Shown: positions 51,563 to 63,800 of the stretch, one piece after another | Numbering within the stretch: position 1 is the stretch's first letter | Layout: each line of letters starts with the position of its first letter | NCBI RefSeq assembly: GCF_027942865.1 | Contig: NC_134517.1 | Location: 19,970,009 to 20,034,008, forward strand | Origin: Odontesthes bonariensis | Taxonomy: Eukaryota; Chordata; Actinopteri; Atheriniformes; Atherinopsidae | DNA length: 64,000 bases | Direction of reading: 5' to 3' | Translations under genes and position numbers: made by a program | The notes under the pieces: generated by a model | Databases searched by the model: none | The model's input: the letters and a program-made list of their open reading frames with translations, nothing else | Told to the model about the DNA's origin: nothing

Positions 51563-53489
51563 TATTTGTGCTGCTAGACTCACAGCTGGTGTGCTACTGT
51601 GCACACTAGGGTGACTGTCTTGCAGGTATAAGGCTGCATGCACATGTCACATTTGAATCCCACCACATCTCTCAGGCAGCTAAACAGATTGCAGCTAGCT
51701 GGTCTCAGAAGAAATAAGCTGTCTAAGTTTCTTTTGATATAGCCTCATGTAATTCAGACATTCATGTTTCTTGGTCTGTTGTTGTAAAATGATAGATGGA
51801 ATATTTAATGTATGTGATATTTCAGAATCGTCTTCCTTGGACTGCTTGGAAATCTTTCAAACAACATTAAAGCTGATGAAAGATAATTTAGACTCATAAC
51901 TCCTGATAGACTACAGCAGATATTGACTGCTGAAAAGTTTGTCAGTTTCGACTTCCTGTTCCTCCTTTTCAATGCAGTCCGTCTGCTTCACAAATTTTAA
52001 TGTTTTTTTTCTCCGCTGCTGTTTAGCTTACATACACACATTGAAGTAACTTTGAACTATGTCATACAATAAGACATTTTATAATAACTCATTCACCTTC
52101 TGAAATCCCAGTTTTTGGTTGATGCTGAGACCAAAACACTCGAGACTTCAATCGGCTGTGTGGTTAAAGTTCCTGTCAAGCTACACTTGACTGTGAAATG
52201 ATGAAATCTTGAAAAAGGTGGAAAGAAGTCAGAAACTATTTGGAAGGGGAAAACAATGATTAAAATCTGTCAAACATCTAGCATTAGTGTCGACATGTAG
52301 CTGTATTCAGAATAAACCATTCACATACAGTACATTAGTACAGTACATTTAGTTGCCAAAAATACAAGTAAGTATGACAGCAAGAACATTTCAGATATTC
52401 CTGTGAAATTATCATGACAACTTATTGCCTCTGATTAAATGCCGTAGAGCTCAGTGAAAGCTCATGAATGGGATCTATTTGTTGATATGCATTGATCAGG
52501 ATAGAGTTACAAAAGAACATGAAGGACTTTAGATATACCATCCAGTACAGCGAGAATAGATATATTCACAAATGGAGAAAGTTTGGCGTAAATAAAATCC
52601 TCGCAGGTTCGTGACGTCCTTCTAAAACTAATAAGAAGACAAGGAGAGAACTGGCCAGGTAACAACATTAAAGGAGCAGCAGGTCTTTCTGGAAAGTAGT
52701 GGTTATTCACTTCGTGTTGACAATGGCCTTTTGTATCCTTTGTTTGCGTGGGTTTTGAGTGCATCGGTCAATGTGTGCTTCTCCATAGAAGAATATCAAG
52801 AATCAAGAAGAAAAATGTGCTTCCAAAGGCCAACCAAAGGCTGAGGAGGGGCTCTAACTCAGAGATACTTCGACTCTGATGTGTGAACTTTTGGAACTGC
52901 AGGTCGTTGGCTATTCTCAGAGACACTGATAACTCAAGATGAAGAGAAATGTGGATACTTGTGCTGGTTGTTACACATATCCCTGATCCTGACACTGAGG
53001 GCTCCACATTTGACCCCACAGCATCAGCAGAGGTAACCACTGAACCATCTGCCTCCCACATCCTTGGTAAAATGACAGTTAACCTGGCAGAGCATCGGGA
53101 AACAGCATCAGACTCAGAACTAACTGAAAATTAGATCTAAATGAATGTATTTCAGAAACACTGGTCAGCCCAATGTCTAATATGTCATAACATGGCCACT
53201 AACAGTGATTTTGTTGTTGGCAGTGTCAAAATTAGTGTTGAGTCATATTAGTTTTTTAAATGTTTGTGCACTTCCGAAATGAAACAGACAAAAATAAACA
53301 GAAATTGCATTAAAATGTAGTTTTTGATGTACTTGAAATAAAGAAAAACATATTAATGCAGCATTCTTGTTTACACGATTTGTTAAACAAGAATGGTGTT
53401 TAAGTATATATAAATAATTCAGGACCAGCTAAATGTCACTAAAAGATGCAGTCACTCTCCCAAACCCATGTTGTAGTGTTTTAACACGA

Positions 53490-53880
53490 GACGAAGCTTG
53501 AATTTTTTTGGTGATGATTCCAAAACGCAAGTTTGGCACAAAAGCAACATAGTTCCTAACCATTGTGAGGTATAGAGCTTCGAGTCTGCTTCCCTTAAGC
53601 TGGAACTGGGGCCTTAGTTAAGATAAAGGGGTTGTGAATAGCTGGAAATACCTACTTGCACAAAACAGTCCTGGTAGGAAGCTGAGGATAAAGAGGAATT
53701 GTGCCTTTTAGTAATGAAATAACCCCAAACATACACTCATATCAACAAAGGAATGGCACAAAAATGATATTCAGCAATGACATTGCCTGACTCCAGACCT
53801 GAATCTATATGAAAATCTGTGGAGTGATACGTAGAAGGTTGCATGTACGAGATGGCCTTGCCATTTTACTCTTGTGGTTT
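53490..53880 (+). pseudogene. Tc1-like transposase remnant
   Basis: Shows the downstream half of a fish Tc1-like transposase gene: a stretch near 53510-53570 (GGTGATGATTCCAAAACG, then TTTGGCACAAAAGCAACA), then AACCCCAAACATACA near 53732, then PDLN..ENLW near 53795-53825 (consensus SPDLNPIENLW). The Pro-Ile of that motif is changed to Leu-Tyr, and frame shifts and a stop follow. No terminal repeats were identified, so element limits are unknown. It is a fossil without function. Confidence 0.8.
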
Positions 53881-56800
53881 TTAGTTGTGCTTGTCTTTGT
53901 ATTTAGCCAGAGAGTTCCTTCAAAATGAGCCATATGTATTCGGAGTGGCAGGCCTTGTTTTTTCTGCGAGACTAAACTCATAACCGTAAGATAAGTTCTC
54001 TGCTGCATTAGACTTTGTTGTTCAAAACTCAAACTAGAAATTAAATGCCTTCAGAGAATAAGAACAGGTCAAGCAGGTCTGTCTTTTATTGTTTTTTTTA
54101 AATAACTGCTTTACATTTTGAATGACACTGATGTTGTTCTAAAGACTTCTTTCCATATCAGCACAAATATACAGATGTTTTCCACAAGTCTTCTACGTAC
54201 TTGGTTTGGCAGATTCAGTGGTGGATATCCCCTCTTGGTTACAAATCTTAAATGTAGCATATCGCGTGTTTGTGGGGCGTTCTTTGTTGTCAGTTGCTCG
54301 GCCAGATCACACCCTCAGCTTTTGTCTACCTTTCACACAGTGGCAGAGCTGCTTTTTTTCCCACCACGTCTACGAAAAAGAAGACAAGAGACGAATTGTG
54401 TGCACTCAAGAACACAAGCAGACAGAATAATGAAACCTTTTGTCCCAGCTCCCGATTTTTTTAGTTGCTGGTGAAAACTGAATGAATGCGTCTTGCACAA
54501 ATTATTTGCACACAGGAGGATTTTTGTTTCTTAAATATATGTAACCCTATGAATCCACTGGAGTCGTTTCAAAGAAAACCCAACAATAATGTTTGCTGTT
54601 CTAACACTCCATAATGTATAATCGTTCCACTCTATCAAGAAAGTTCTGTTAAAATAGTCCATACATGCAATAACGGGTAAAGACAAACATTTTCCAGTAC
54701 AGCAAACTATCCCTAGTCTTTATAACTATTACGACTATCATTATTGAGATTTCATATGTCATTTTATCTGGTGGGTTACACAACAATAAGGTGATCGCTG
54801 GCTGCCATGAGCATGCAACAGCTGCAAGTGATTCACCATCGCACCAAAGCAAAGCTTCTATGAAGGCCCACTTTATTGTCTATGGGTTGCCAAAACCCCT
54901 GAAAAACACTGTGTCTAAACATGAAAAGTATGTTGTGGCAGGAGGACAGTTGAAATCATTTTCCCAGAGGGCAAGTGTCGAGCTGTTAGTTGATATCCTC
55001 TATCATTGTGAGCTATATGAGTGGAAACTACTTCACTGGGGCGTCGACTTTCTTTTGTTTCGTGTCACTTTGCAGGTTCTCACGACAGGATTTGTGAAAA
55101 ACTAGAACGTTTGCCTTTATTCCCAAACATTTGTTTCCGCACCAGCTTACTCTTTTGTCAGTGATAGCATGCACTGCTGATGTATGATGTAACATATTCG
55201 AGCATTGTGAAAACACTGAACGCACAGGGAGCCGAGCACGATGCAAAGAGCTACAGCTTATTTCTTGAATCACTATTGCATTGATTAACCGATTACAGTC
55301 AGAGAATTAGAGCTTTGAGTAACAGTCTCCGATCATGTGAAAATGGGGGAAACTCTTGTTTGTTACCATGGAAACAGAGAACAAGCAAGATGGACAAGGT
55401 TTTCAGGTTTTAGGTTGCACATGAGAAAACAGCAAAAACTCGAGCAATAAGTTTTCCCATGTTGCTGCTAACAGCTAGGAGGTCACGTCACTTCCTCTTG
55501 CATTTATAAATAATAAGCTGTAGGCCGTGGTTTGCACCTCTAGCATTTCATGTTAAAAAAGACAAGCTTGTCAGATCACATGGGCTCAAAAGGCACATCA
55601 ATACACCGTATGACCACACGCCACAGAGCTCATGATAAAAACTTGCTGAACTCCTTCTGGCTCTGTTTGGTTTTCTTTAAATTACATTATAATCATGACA
55701 TTTAAATGAAAGTAAGTTAAGGAAATGCTTTTTTGGCTTAAATCAGATATCAGCTGTGCCATCCTGCTTGTCATTTCATAAGTTATCTCTTGTCACTGAG
55801 TCAAGCTAACCCAACAATGCAGCTGTTGATGTACAGTATAAACCCACCCCAGAGGGCAGCAGCAGTGCCAGTGTGGTCTCATGCTCAAAGCACATTACGT
55901 ACCGTATGCAGCCTCAGAGGCATCTGTGTTCTTCGTAGTGGGCTGCAGTCAGCCCGAGTCACAGCCCGTCACAACAGTGACAGATGGCCTCACAGCATCT
56001 TACGCCAAGCTCACCACAATCGGTGCATAGTGTTGTCTATGTGGTGTCATTTGCATTCCTTTTCATTGACATTATCAGGTCTCTGACACCATCATGGAAT
56101 GCAAACTCAAACAAGCTGCATTTAGATAAAGTGGGGTAACTTTGTGTTATTAAAAATAATAAATACTGTAGTCCAAATCCAACAAATCTTCTGTGTCCTT
56201 GCCAAACCCTTGCCGTTCTCAAGTCTATCTTGGAGATACTTTGAGCAATGTGTGCTGTGAGTGCAATAGGATAGAATAGCCTAGCAACACGCATTACTGG
56301 CTGACATCTTCCCAAAAGCAGCGTGTGCTTTCTCAGGACACTGAGAAGTCGTCGTCCAACCAGACTAGCCACACGAATGGTAGCCAATTTAGAGTGATGT
56401 GGGGTTCACGTCACCGATGTGTGCGCTCTAGATTATCTTGCTCGGTTTCCCATGAAACAAAATATAAACATGTAATTTTCCCAAACTAAAAATGACTACA
56501 AGGCTACAATAAATGCAGCCTCATGGGAAAAGGGATGAATGTGAACTTGTGCCAATCCCTGAGCAGAGACTTGTCTCAGCACAGCTGTTATATAATCTCA
56601 TGTAGTCAAATATACAGCTGTCTCTGTGCAAAGGAATGCTCCACTGTATTGACCAGTCTCAATTTACCTCAGCTTAGTCTAGTTTGAGGCCCTATTGTGC
56701 CCTTTAGTGAGCACATGGCAGCTTGCAACAGTCAAGTCACAACTTTGCACCATCACAGGGCAGTTTATGGCCATAATTTAATCTAGTCTGACAAATTATA

Positions 56801-56964
56801 GTTTAGATAGTGTTAGTGATTTCTGAACATTGCATCTGTGCAATGCAAGGAAGTTTTATACATATTTAAGTCCTGAAGAGTTAAAGTTCCAAGAGACAAA
56901 GTTTGGGATTAGCTCAATTTAAAAACGGAACCATTTCATAAGGGATGAAAGAGACGCAGTGCAA
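53881..56964. other. Gene-less interval (right part)
   Basis: No gene, RNA or mobile element recognised beyond the Tc1 remnant at the left edge. Reading frames of up to 118 codons (54118-54474, plus) have no recognisable character. Confidence 0.5.
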
Positions 56965-56984
56965 GGCAGGCATTCATTCTGCAG

Positions 56985-56990
56985 TTTATT
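56985..56990 (-). terminator. tmsb4x: Poly(A) signal of the thymosin gene
   Basis: AATAAA on the minus strand, about 315 nt past the stop codon. Confidence 0.65.
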
Positions 56991-57303
56991 GTGCATATTC
57001 AAACTTGTGCATTCCAAATTTACAAAGACAACTTGTGGCCAGAGCAGGGCTTCAAAACTCATTCAGTGCTAGTTTGTGTCACAGCACGCCAGCGACACAC
57101 TGGGAACGCAAACCTAGCAAAAAGTGACCGAGATCCCATCCTGACATGAAGCCCCACTATCCTGTACAGAGAGCCATCAGGTCAAGTTGAATGGTGATAG
57201 ATGTGCAAGTACTGTTGAATGCATGAACTGGAACTTAGGTGCATGTTGGAAAAGGTAGAAATAGGCAAAGCTTGTGGAATGTTCAGCATGGGACGACCGG
57301 TCC

Positions 57304-57546
<243 letters not shown>

Positions 57547-57919
57547 TTACCAATATTAATTTCGCCTCAAATGAAGTCAAGTAGCACACATTAGCATTAG
57601 TTAGCGGCACCCAAAAGCTTAAACGGTTCAGCCACGCAAATATAAACAATTCTGGCTTGTTACAACTGTGCAGCCTGGGGGCCGCCCTTTTATGCATTCT
57701 ACAGGTCTTGACTCGAAGAGCACAACTCAAATATCGAGTCTATTCATCCAGTTACACATTTGTTGCGGTGAAAAGGACAGAGACAGTTAAAAAAAAACAA
57801 CCGACTTTTTAAAAACACTATAGTAGTTTGATGTTTAACAAAGACACCGCAAAAAACAAAATAATGAAACGAAAAGACGGAACCGTGATGTCTAATAGTA
57901 AAATAAAACTGCCACTTAC

Positions 57920-58040
57920 CAGTTTTCGACTCAGAAAAATCACACAACTATTCAACTCGTTCAAGCAGGAGCAGAGTGACGTTTGGTGCGTCAATCATCC
58001 TTTAAATACCCCTCAGTATGTTAATGAGTCCATGACGTCA
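57920..58040 (-). promoter_or_regulatory. tmsb4x: Thymosin first exon, TATA box and CRE
   Basis: On the minus strand the non-coding first exon ends at 57920 with donor GTAAGT. A TATA-type box (TATTTAAA) is at 58001-58008, so initiation should be near 57970-57980. A perfect palindromic CRE (TGACGTCA) is at 58033-58040, about 25 bp above the TATA box, and a half-site TGACGT lies at about 57977. The layout suggests a strong, CREB/ATF-inducible promoter; inducibility is inferred. Confidence 0.75.
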
Positions 58041-58514
58041 CGTCTTTTGTACTTTTTTTTTTTTACACAAAATGCATTGCACCCCCCCTTTCCACTCTTT
58101 AGCGTGATAAGAGGCAAACGTCGAACAAGCCCAGACAATAATATTAAAAAAAAAAAAAAAACTCGAAAAGTATACGTGTATATTTAAAATAAACAAAAAA
58201 ATAACCAGCTGTAGCCTATCTTATTAATTATTGACACGAGTCGTTGTCTCGGGACATTAGGAGGCTGTGCATACCACAGAGGTGGTTATAGATGTTTTTG
58301 ACACGCCAAAAAGCGACCATGATGTGGTCTACAAAGAGATATTTAAAGAGATTTCTGATTGAATTTCAAAGTGGGACGATGAGTTTGTAGTGTAAGTGAA
58401 CACAGCACTTTGTTTAAACTTTAACAGCTGCGACCCCATGCGGTTGAGAACAGCAACTGCATGAAAAGCAGCATGCCGAAGGTGAGGTCAAATGCGTGAA
58501 AATGAAAGGTTTGT

Positions 58515-60537
58515 TATGGAACTAAATTTGTCTCAATAATATTTGTATATACGCAGAAGGGGATCCACAAATATGTCTTGATTTGCATGTGTGTTTTGAT
58601 ATCTACAAATAAAAAAATCATATTTGTAACTCGTATATCGATTTTTACAAATATAGATGTGCATTTGTAAATTCAATTCAATTCAATTCAATTCATTTTT
58701 ATTTATATAGCGCCAAATACAACAAATGTCATCTCAAGGCACTTAGATAGTAAGTCCAATTCAAGCCAATTGGAATTCAATTAATTAATAATAATCATAA
58801 TTCATAAAATAATCCAATTCGTTCATATAGAGCCAATTCAAAAACAATTTCCTAGCTAAGAAAACCAACAGATTGCACTGAAAACTTTTTGTTTTTCGGT
58901 CCAATCTCCCGGCCTGAGCGTGCCTGAGGCGACTGTGGAGAGAAACGACTCCCTTTTAACAGGAAGAAACCTCTGGCAGAACCAGACTCAGGAAGGGTGG
59001 CCATCCGCCTCGACCAGCTGGGGTTTGAGAAGACAGAAAGGGGGGGAGGGCCGCAGCGGCGGCGGCACTGTAACACCATTCAAAGGATATCTGTTGGAAC
59101 AGGGAAACACGAGTTAATGACCACAATAATATCACATATACATAAAGAGAGTAAAGTGAGGAAAGGTGTGACAGATGAGGCCCCCCAGCAGTCTAGGCCT
59201 ATAGCAGCTTAACTATGGGTAGGGGGTAATGAAAGTATAGAGGGTGCCAGAGGTGGAGGCAGAACAAGACACACTAGCAGATACACTATCAGATTCAACA
59301 GACCTAACTATAAGCTTTATAAAAAGGAAAGTTTTAAGCCTGGTCAAAATGCCATTTGTAAAACCAAAAAAATCATTTGTGAAATGTGATTCTGCATTTG
59401 TGAATCACCAGCACACACATTTTTCGCTTTACAGTTACGTGTTTTTGAGACGTTCTTCGCATGAAAGTCGCACAAATCCACACGTAAATATTTCTTGACT
59501 TGCATTCGTGTTTTGATATCCACAAATAAAAAAAAACATATTTGTAACTTGTAAATTGGTTTTCACAATTGTAGATGTGTATTTGTAAATGACAACCATT
59601 TGTAAAACTGAAAATTGCCTTTGTGATAAATTTTTTTTAATTTTTTTAGTGTTGTTCTTAATCTATTGCGTGTTACCATATTGCTCTCACTCTGAATACT
59701 GTCAGAAAAAATAAAACATATGAAAAATAGAGAGTCTCTGAACTATTTACATTTACATTTTACTATCATAACTATCATAATTTGGGGCGAGGGAATTGTA
59801 CTTAGGGCCTACTGAAGTTGGCGGTAGCTGCTCATCATGCTCTCTTTGTTCGGCCATGGTTGAATTTGAATGAATTGAAAAATTCGTTGAAAGTCAAGTG
59901 AAGCATAGCCGTTATGAGCTTTATAGAACAACACTGCCATCTACTGGATTAGAAAGTAGAGGTAGGCTATTTGTGAATCTGGGTGGCTCCCTCTGCCGCA
60001 AAGATTGTCTCAAAAATACGTGCACTGATCGTGCTGATTCACAAATGCGAAAACGAAACCTACGTGTGCTGTTAATGCACAAATGCAAAATTAGATATCA
60101 CAAAGGCAATTTTCAGTTTTACAAATGCCATCTCATTTACAAATACACATCTACAATTGTGAAAACCAATTTACAAGTTACAAATATGTTTTTTTTTATT
60201 TGTGGATATCAAAACACGAATGCAAGTCAAGAAATATTTACGTGTGGATTTGTGCGACTTTCATGCGAAGAACGTCTCAAAAACACGTAACTGGAAAGCG
60301 AAAAATGTGTGTGCTGGTGATTCACAAATGCAGAATCACATTTCACAAATGATTTTTTTGGTTTTACAAATGGCATTTTATTTACAAATGCACATCTATA
60401 TTTGTAAAAATCAATATACGAGTTACAAATATGATTTTTTTATTTGTAGATATCAAAACACACATGCAAATCAAGACATATTTGTGGATCCCCTTCTGCG
60501 TATATACAAATATTATTGAGACAAATTTAACTCCATA
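58515..60537. mobile_element. Fold-back (long inverted repeat) element with nested insertion
   Basis: Left arm 58515-58672 plus 59346-59628 and right arm 60096-60537 are reverse complements over about 440 bp each, with only a handful of differences apart from one short block near the inner end. They start TATGGA. Each arm holds two diverged copies of a repeat unit rich in CACAAAT and TTTGTGA words; a third, more diverged copy lies just inside the right arm near 60000-60095. The loop is about 470 bp. Flanks share GTTTGT (58509-58514 and 60538-60543), a candidate 6-bp target duplication. No transposase is present. I do not recognise the family. Confidence 0.8.
58673..59345 (+). mobile_element. 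Nested teleost interspersed repeat
   Basis: A 673-bp insert that interrupts the left arm exactly between GTAAAT and AAAATGCC, which are adjacent in the uninterrupted right arm. It starts with ATTCA repeats, then TTTATATAGCGCC, and contains CTTTTAACAGGAAGAAACCT and GGAAAGTTTTAAGCCTGG, hallmarks of a repeat very common in spiny-rayed fish. It has no complete coding frame and no clear target duplication. Confidence 0.75.
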
Positions 60538-60704
60538 GTTTGTGCGGTAAATTTAGGATGCGTCTGCCTGCCTCAGCAGTTTTCCTGACTCCAGACAAGC
60601 AACAAAAAACATTTGTAAAAGAGTTACATAGACCGTCTTGTTGGTTAAATGAACACTTCGTATTTAGCCAAAATCTGCAAAAAAAAGCACACATTTGAAA
60701 TTGA

Positions 60705-60710
60705 TTTATT
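60705..60710 (-). terminator. tlr8: Poly(A) signal of tlr8
   Basis: AATAAA on the minus strand about 180 nt past the tlr8 stop codon. Confidence 0.6.
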
Positions 60711-60888
60711 TACATAATGTATTATTTCTACACACATTCAAAAGACTTCAGTTATTATTCAGTATCAGTAAACTGACAAAATCATTAATTGTTTCGTATT
60801 TTCTAAAGAGTCAAATTGTGGAGGACCAAGCCCAGAACTTTGTTCAACAAAATAACATTACAAATAAAAGTCAGGTTGTCACCCCGCT

Positions 60889-63800
60889 TTACTTGCTGGT
60901 GAAGTAAATTGAATATGTCTTGTTGTACATCACTTGATTATCCACTCTAATGACATTCCTCAGGTTTTGCCAGAACCAGGGCTCAGCGGCTGCAGTTTTC
61001 GGCCACTCAACAACACTTTTCCCACACAGCCTCCTCCTCAGGCGCAGGAAGTGTGAATGCTGCAGGACGGGCTCCAGCATCAGCAGCACGATCACATCCA
61101 TATTTTCATCCAGCAGTCTTTGGTGGGCCAGATACATTGCCAGCTTGAAGACACCCGTCTTAACGTAGCCCTCTGTCAAGACAAACATAGTTTTGCGACT
61201 ATATTGGATGCTGTGAGTGAGATTGTCAACTAAAGGGACGCCAGGGGGCCAGTCTCTTTCCTCCAGGCACAAAGGCAGATGCTTCTCTCCTTCCTCTTCC
61301 AGTTTCATGCGGAGATTCCTCATCACCCATTCAGAGACATGTGGGTCATTGGTGTCGTATGTGACAAAGACGTCATAAACGTTATCTGTTGAATGCAGAG
61401 ATCGGTAACCCTTCAGCTTAGCTTTCATATAGTGCAGAACATAGGAAGCATCCCAGTAGAATAAGTGAGAAACTGTTGCCACAAACATGAAAACAATAAT
61501 GAAGAAAGTTGTGAGAATGTACATCTGGAATGCCTGATCATCGTTTACACACTGTCTAATGTCAAAGTTTATCAGTGCGTTACCCTTTTTGTCTACTGGT
61601 GTGTCACATGTCACTTTAGTTGTCAATCTCGGGATCTTTACATTACTTTTTTCAATCCATACAATAAAATCTAACGAATCGCAAGTACATTGGAAAGGGT
61701 TTTTCTCTAAGAATAAAGTCTTGATTTGATTTTCAGGTCCTGTCGGGAAGGTAGATTGATTGATGGTAGTCAGTTTGTTGTAGCTCAGGCTGAGAGTCCC
61801 AAGGCTTTTTGGCCCCTTAAAAAATCCCTTTTCCAAGTGAAAAATGTTGTTATGGCTCAGATCAAGGAAAGCCAAAGTGTGGGTCATGTTTGAGTTAATA
61901 CCTGCCAGGTGAGACAAAGAATTGAAGCTCAGGTCTAAAATTTGAAGTTGATTGAAAAACTGTAGCGCCTCCCACGAAAAGTCAGTCAGTGAGTTATGAC
62001 TGATGCGTAGTTTGGTGAGGTTATGGGGCAAATACGCAAAAACACTTTGTGGAATCTTTGAAATGTAGTTGTAGGATATATCTAAAACTGTCAAATTAGT
62101 AAGGTTAGTGAAAAGTCTCTCATATGAGCCATCCCTTTCTTTCCAAAGAGTTCCAAGGACGTTGTGTGTGAACTGAAGTTCTGCCAATGAGTTGCTCTGC
62201 ATCTGTTTTGTTGTTAAGGTGGAAATGGAGTTATAACTCATATTCAGCACTCTCAGAACAGGCAGGTTTTTTATGAAATCTAAATTATGTGTTATCCCAT
62301 ATGCTTTAAAGTAGTGCGCATTGTGACTGAGGTCGAGCACTTGTAAATTCTGCAGTTCTTTGAAGGCGTTGTCATAGGCCAGATCAATCTTGTTGAACGA
62401 CAGGTCCAGGTATGTCAGATTAGGCAGCACGGAGAACTCTGTGCCATTAAGTGCTGCTGAAAATCCATTCCCCGAGAGGTTGAGACATGCGATATCGCCA
62501 TAGCCCTCAAACTGCTTCGGAGAAATAAAAAACAGGTTATTTGAGCTGAGGACAACAACTCTTCCGGAGTCAAAGCAGTCCTGCTTTACAAGGATACGGG
62601 ATTTCTCATAAGCAATGTCGTCTGGATGGGGTTTTATGAACGGTGAAATAGAAAGGTCAGATATTTTATTTGATATTCCCCTTCTTAGAACTGGGGGGGT
62701 TGTCCCTGGAATGGGATACAGCCTGTTTTCTTCAAGATATATCATTTTCAAGTGGCGGAATTTTCTGAATGCATTGACATCAGTATGAATGATAAAATTA
62801 GTCCCCAAATTCAACACTGAAAGATTTTTGAGCTCATACAGGGGTTCGAGCGTGTTCGGCCCAATATTCTGGAAGACCAAACCCTCTATGTTCAAAGTTC
62901 GTAATGATATGAGATTTGAAAACTCTTTTGAAAGATTTACTGTTGTAGGATAAAGCTTTAGAGCAAAGTTGAAAGCCAAATGTATCTCCTCAAGCCTGGG
63001 AAGGTATCGTAGAAATGTGGCCTCCTCAGTAATCGCTTTTAGTAAGAAGTTAAATGACAGGTACAGCCTTTTAAGCTTGTTCAGACTTTTAAACCAAGAT
63101 GGATTCAGGTAATGCAGTGAGTTTCCGCCCAGGTTCAGTGACTCAAGCTGTGTTAGATTCTGAAATGCATCATCGTCAATACCAAGAGAAGTGTTGACGC
63201 AAGCAACACAAGGATATGGAGCATTTTGACATCTTTGACAGTTCCCTTGTAGTCTAAGGACTTTTAAGTTATGCAGCCCATGGAAATACTCTTTATGCAT
63301 GTACTGTATTTTGTTAGAGGCAACATTCAACATTGTTAATGATTTGGGTAATCCTTTGGGAACATTGCTTAAGTTGTTAAACGACAAGTCCAGAGCTTGA
63401 AGTTTGGTCAGGGCAGCAAAACTGTTGTCCATAATTTTGACACGCTCCCCACACGGGTTCCACGTGTAGCAGTTTTTTGATAAGTAGAGTTCTGTCAAGT
63501 TTGTTAAGTAAGCAAAGCTGTTGTTATCCAGGAAAATAATCTTGTTATTCTTTAGGTCAAGGACTCCCACACTGACGGGAAGATGATCTGGAATTCCTTT
63601 CAGACAATTACCGGCCAGTCTCAGCTTGTGCAGTTTTGTTAGGTTTTTAAAAACATTTGCAGCAATGATCACTTTGTTGTTCTTGTTTGCCCAGCTGAGA
63701 TTGAGCTGAGTCAGGTTCAGCAGTTTGGAAAAGGGCTGGACGGTAATGTTCTTTATGAAATTTTCTGATAAGTCAAGATCAGTGGCATTACTAGTTATAC

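Larger units (their letters stand above)
46324..53489. other. Gene-less interval between egfl6 and the thymosin gene (left part)
   Basis: No exon chain, RNA gene or intact transposon was recognised. Only chance-sized reading frames are present. It contains a triple 10-mer repeat (47605-47634), a CA microsatellite (50013-50047) and a 21-base G run (51542-51562). Regulatory elements could be present but are not visible from one sequence. Confidence 0.55.

Noticed and set aside
52768-53134. Overlapping frames on both strands (97 and 61 codons), one with a hydrophobic end
   Set aside because: Considered as an orphan membrane or secreted exon, but no family match, no convincing splice sites and openness on both strands made it unsupportable.
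54118-54474. 118-codon plus-strand frame
   Set aside because: No motif, overlapping open frames in the other phases, no splice context.
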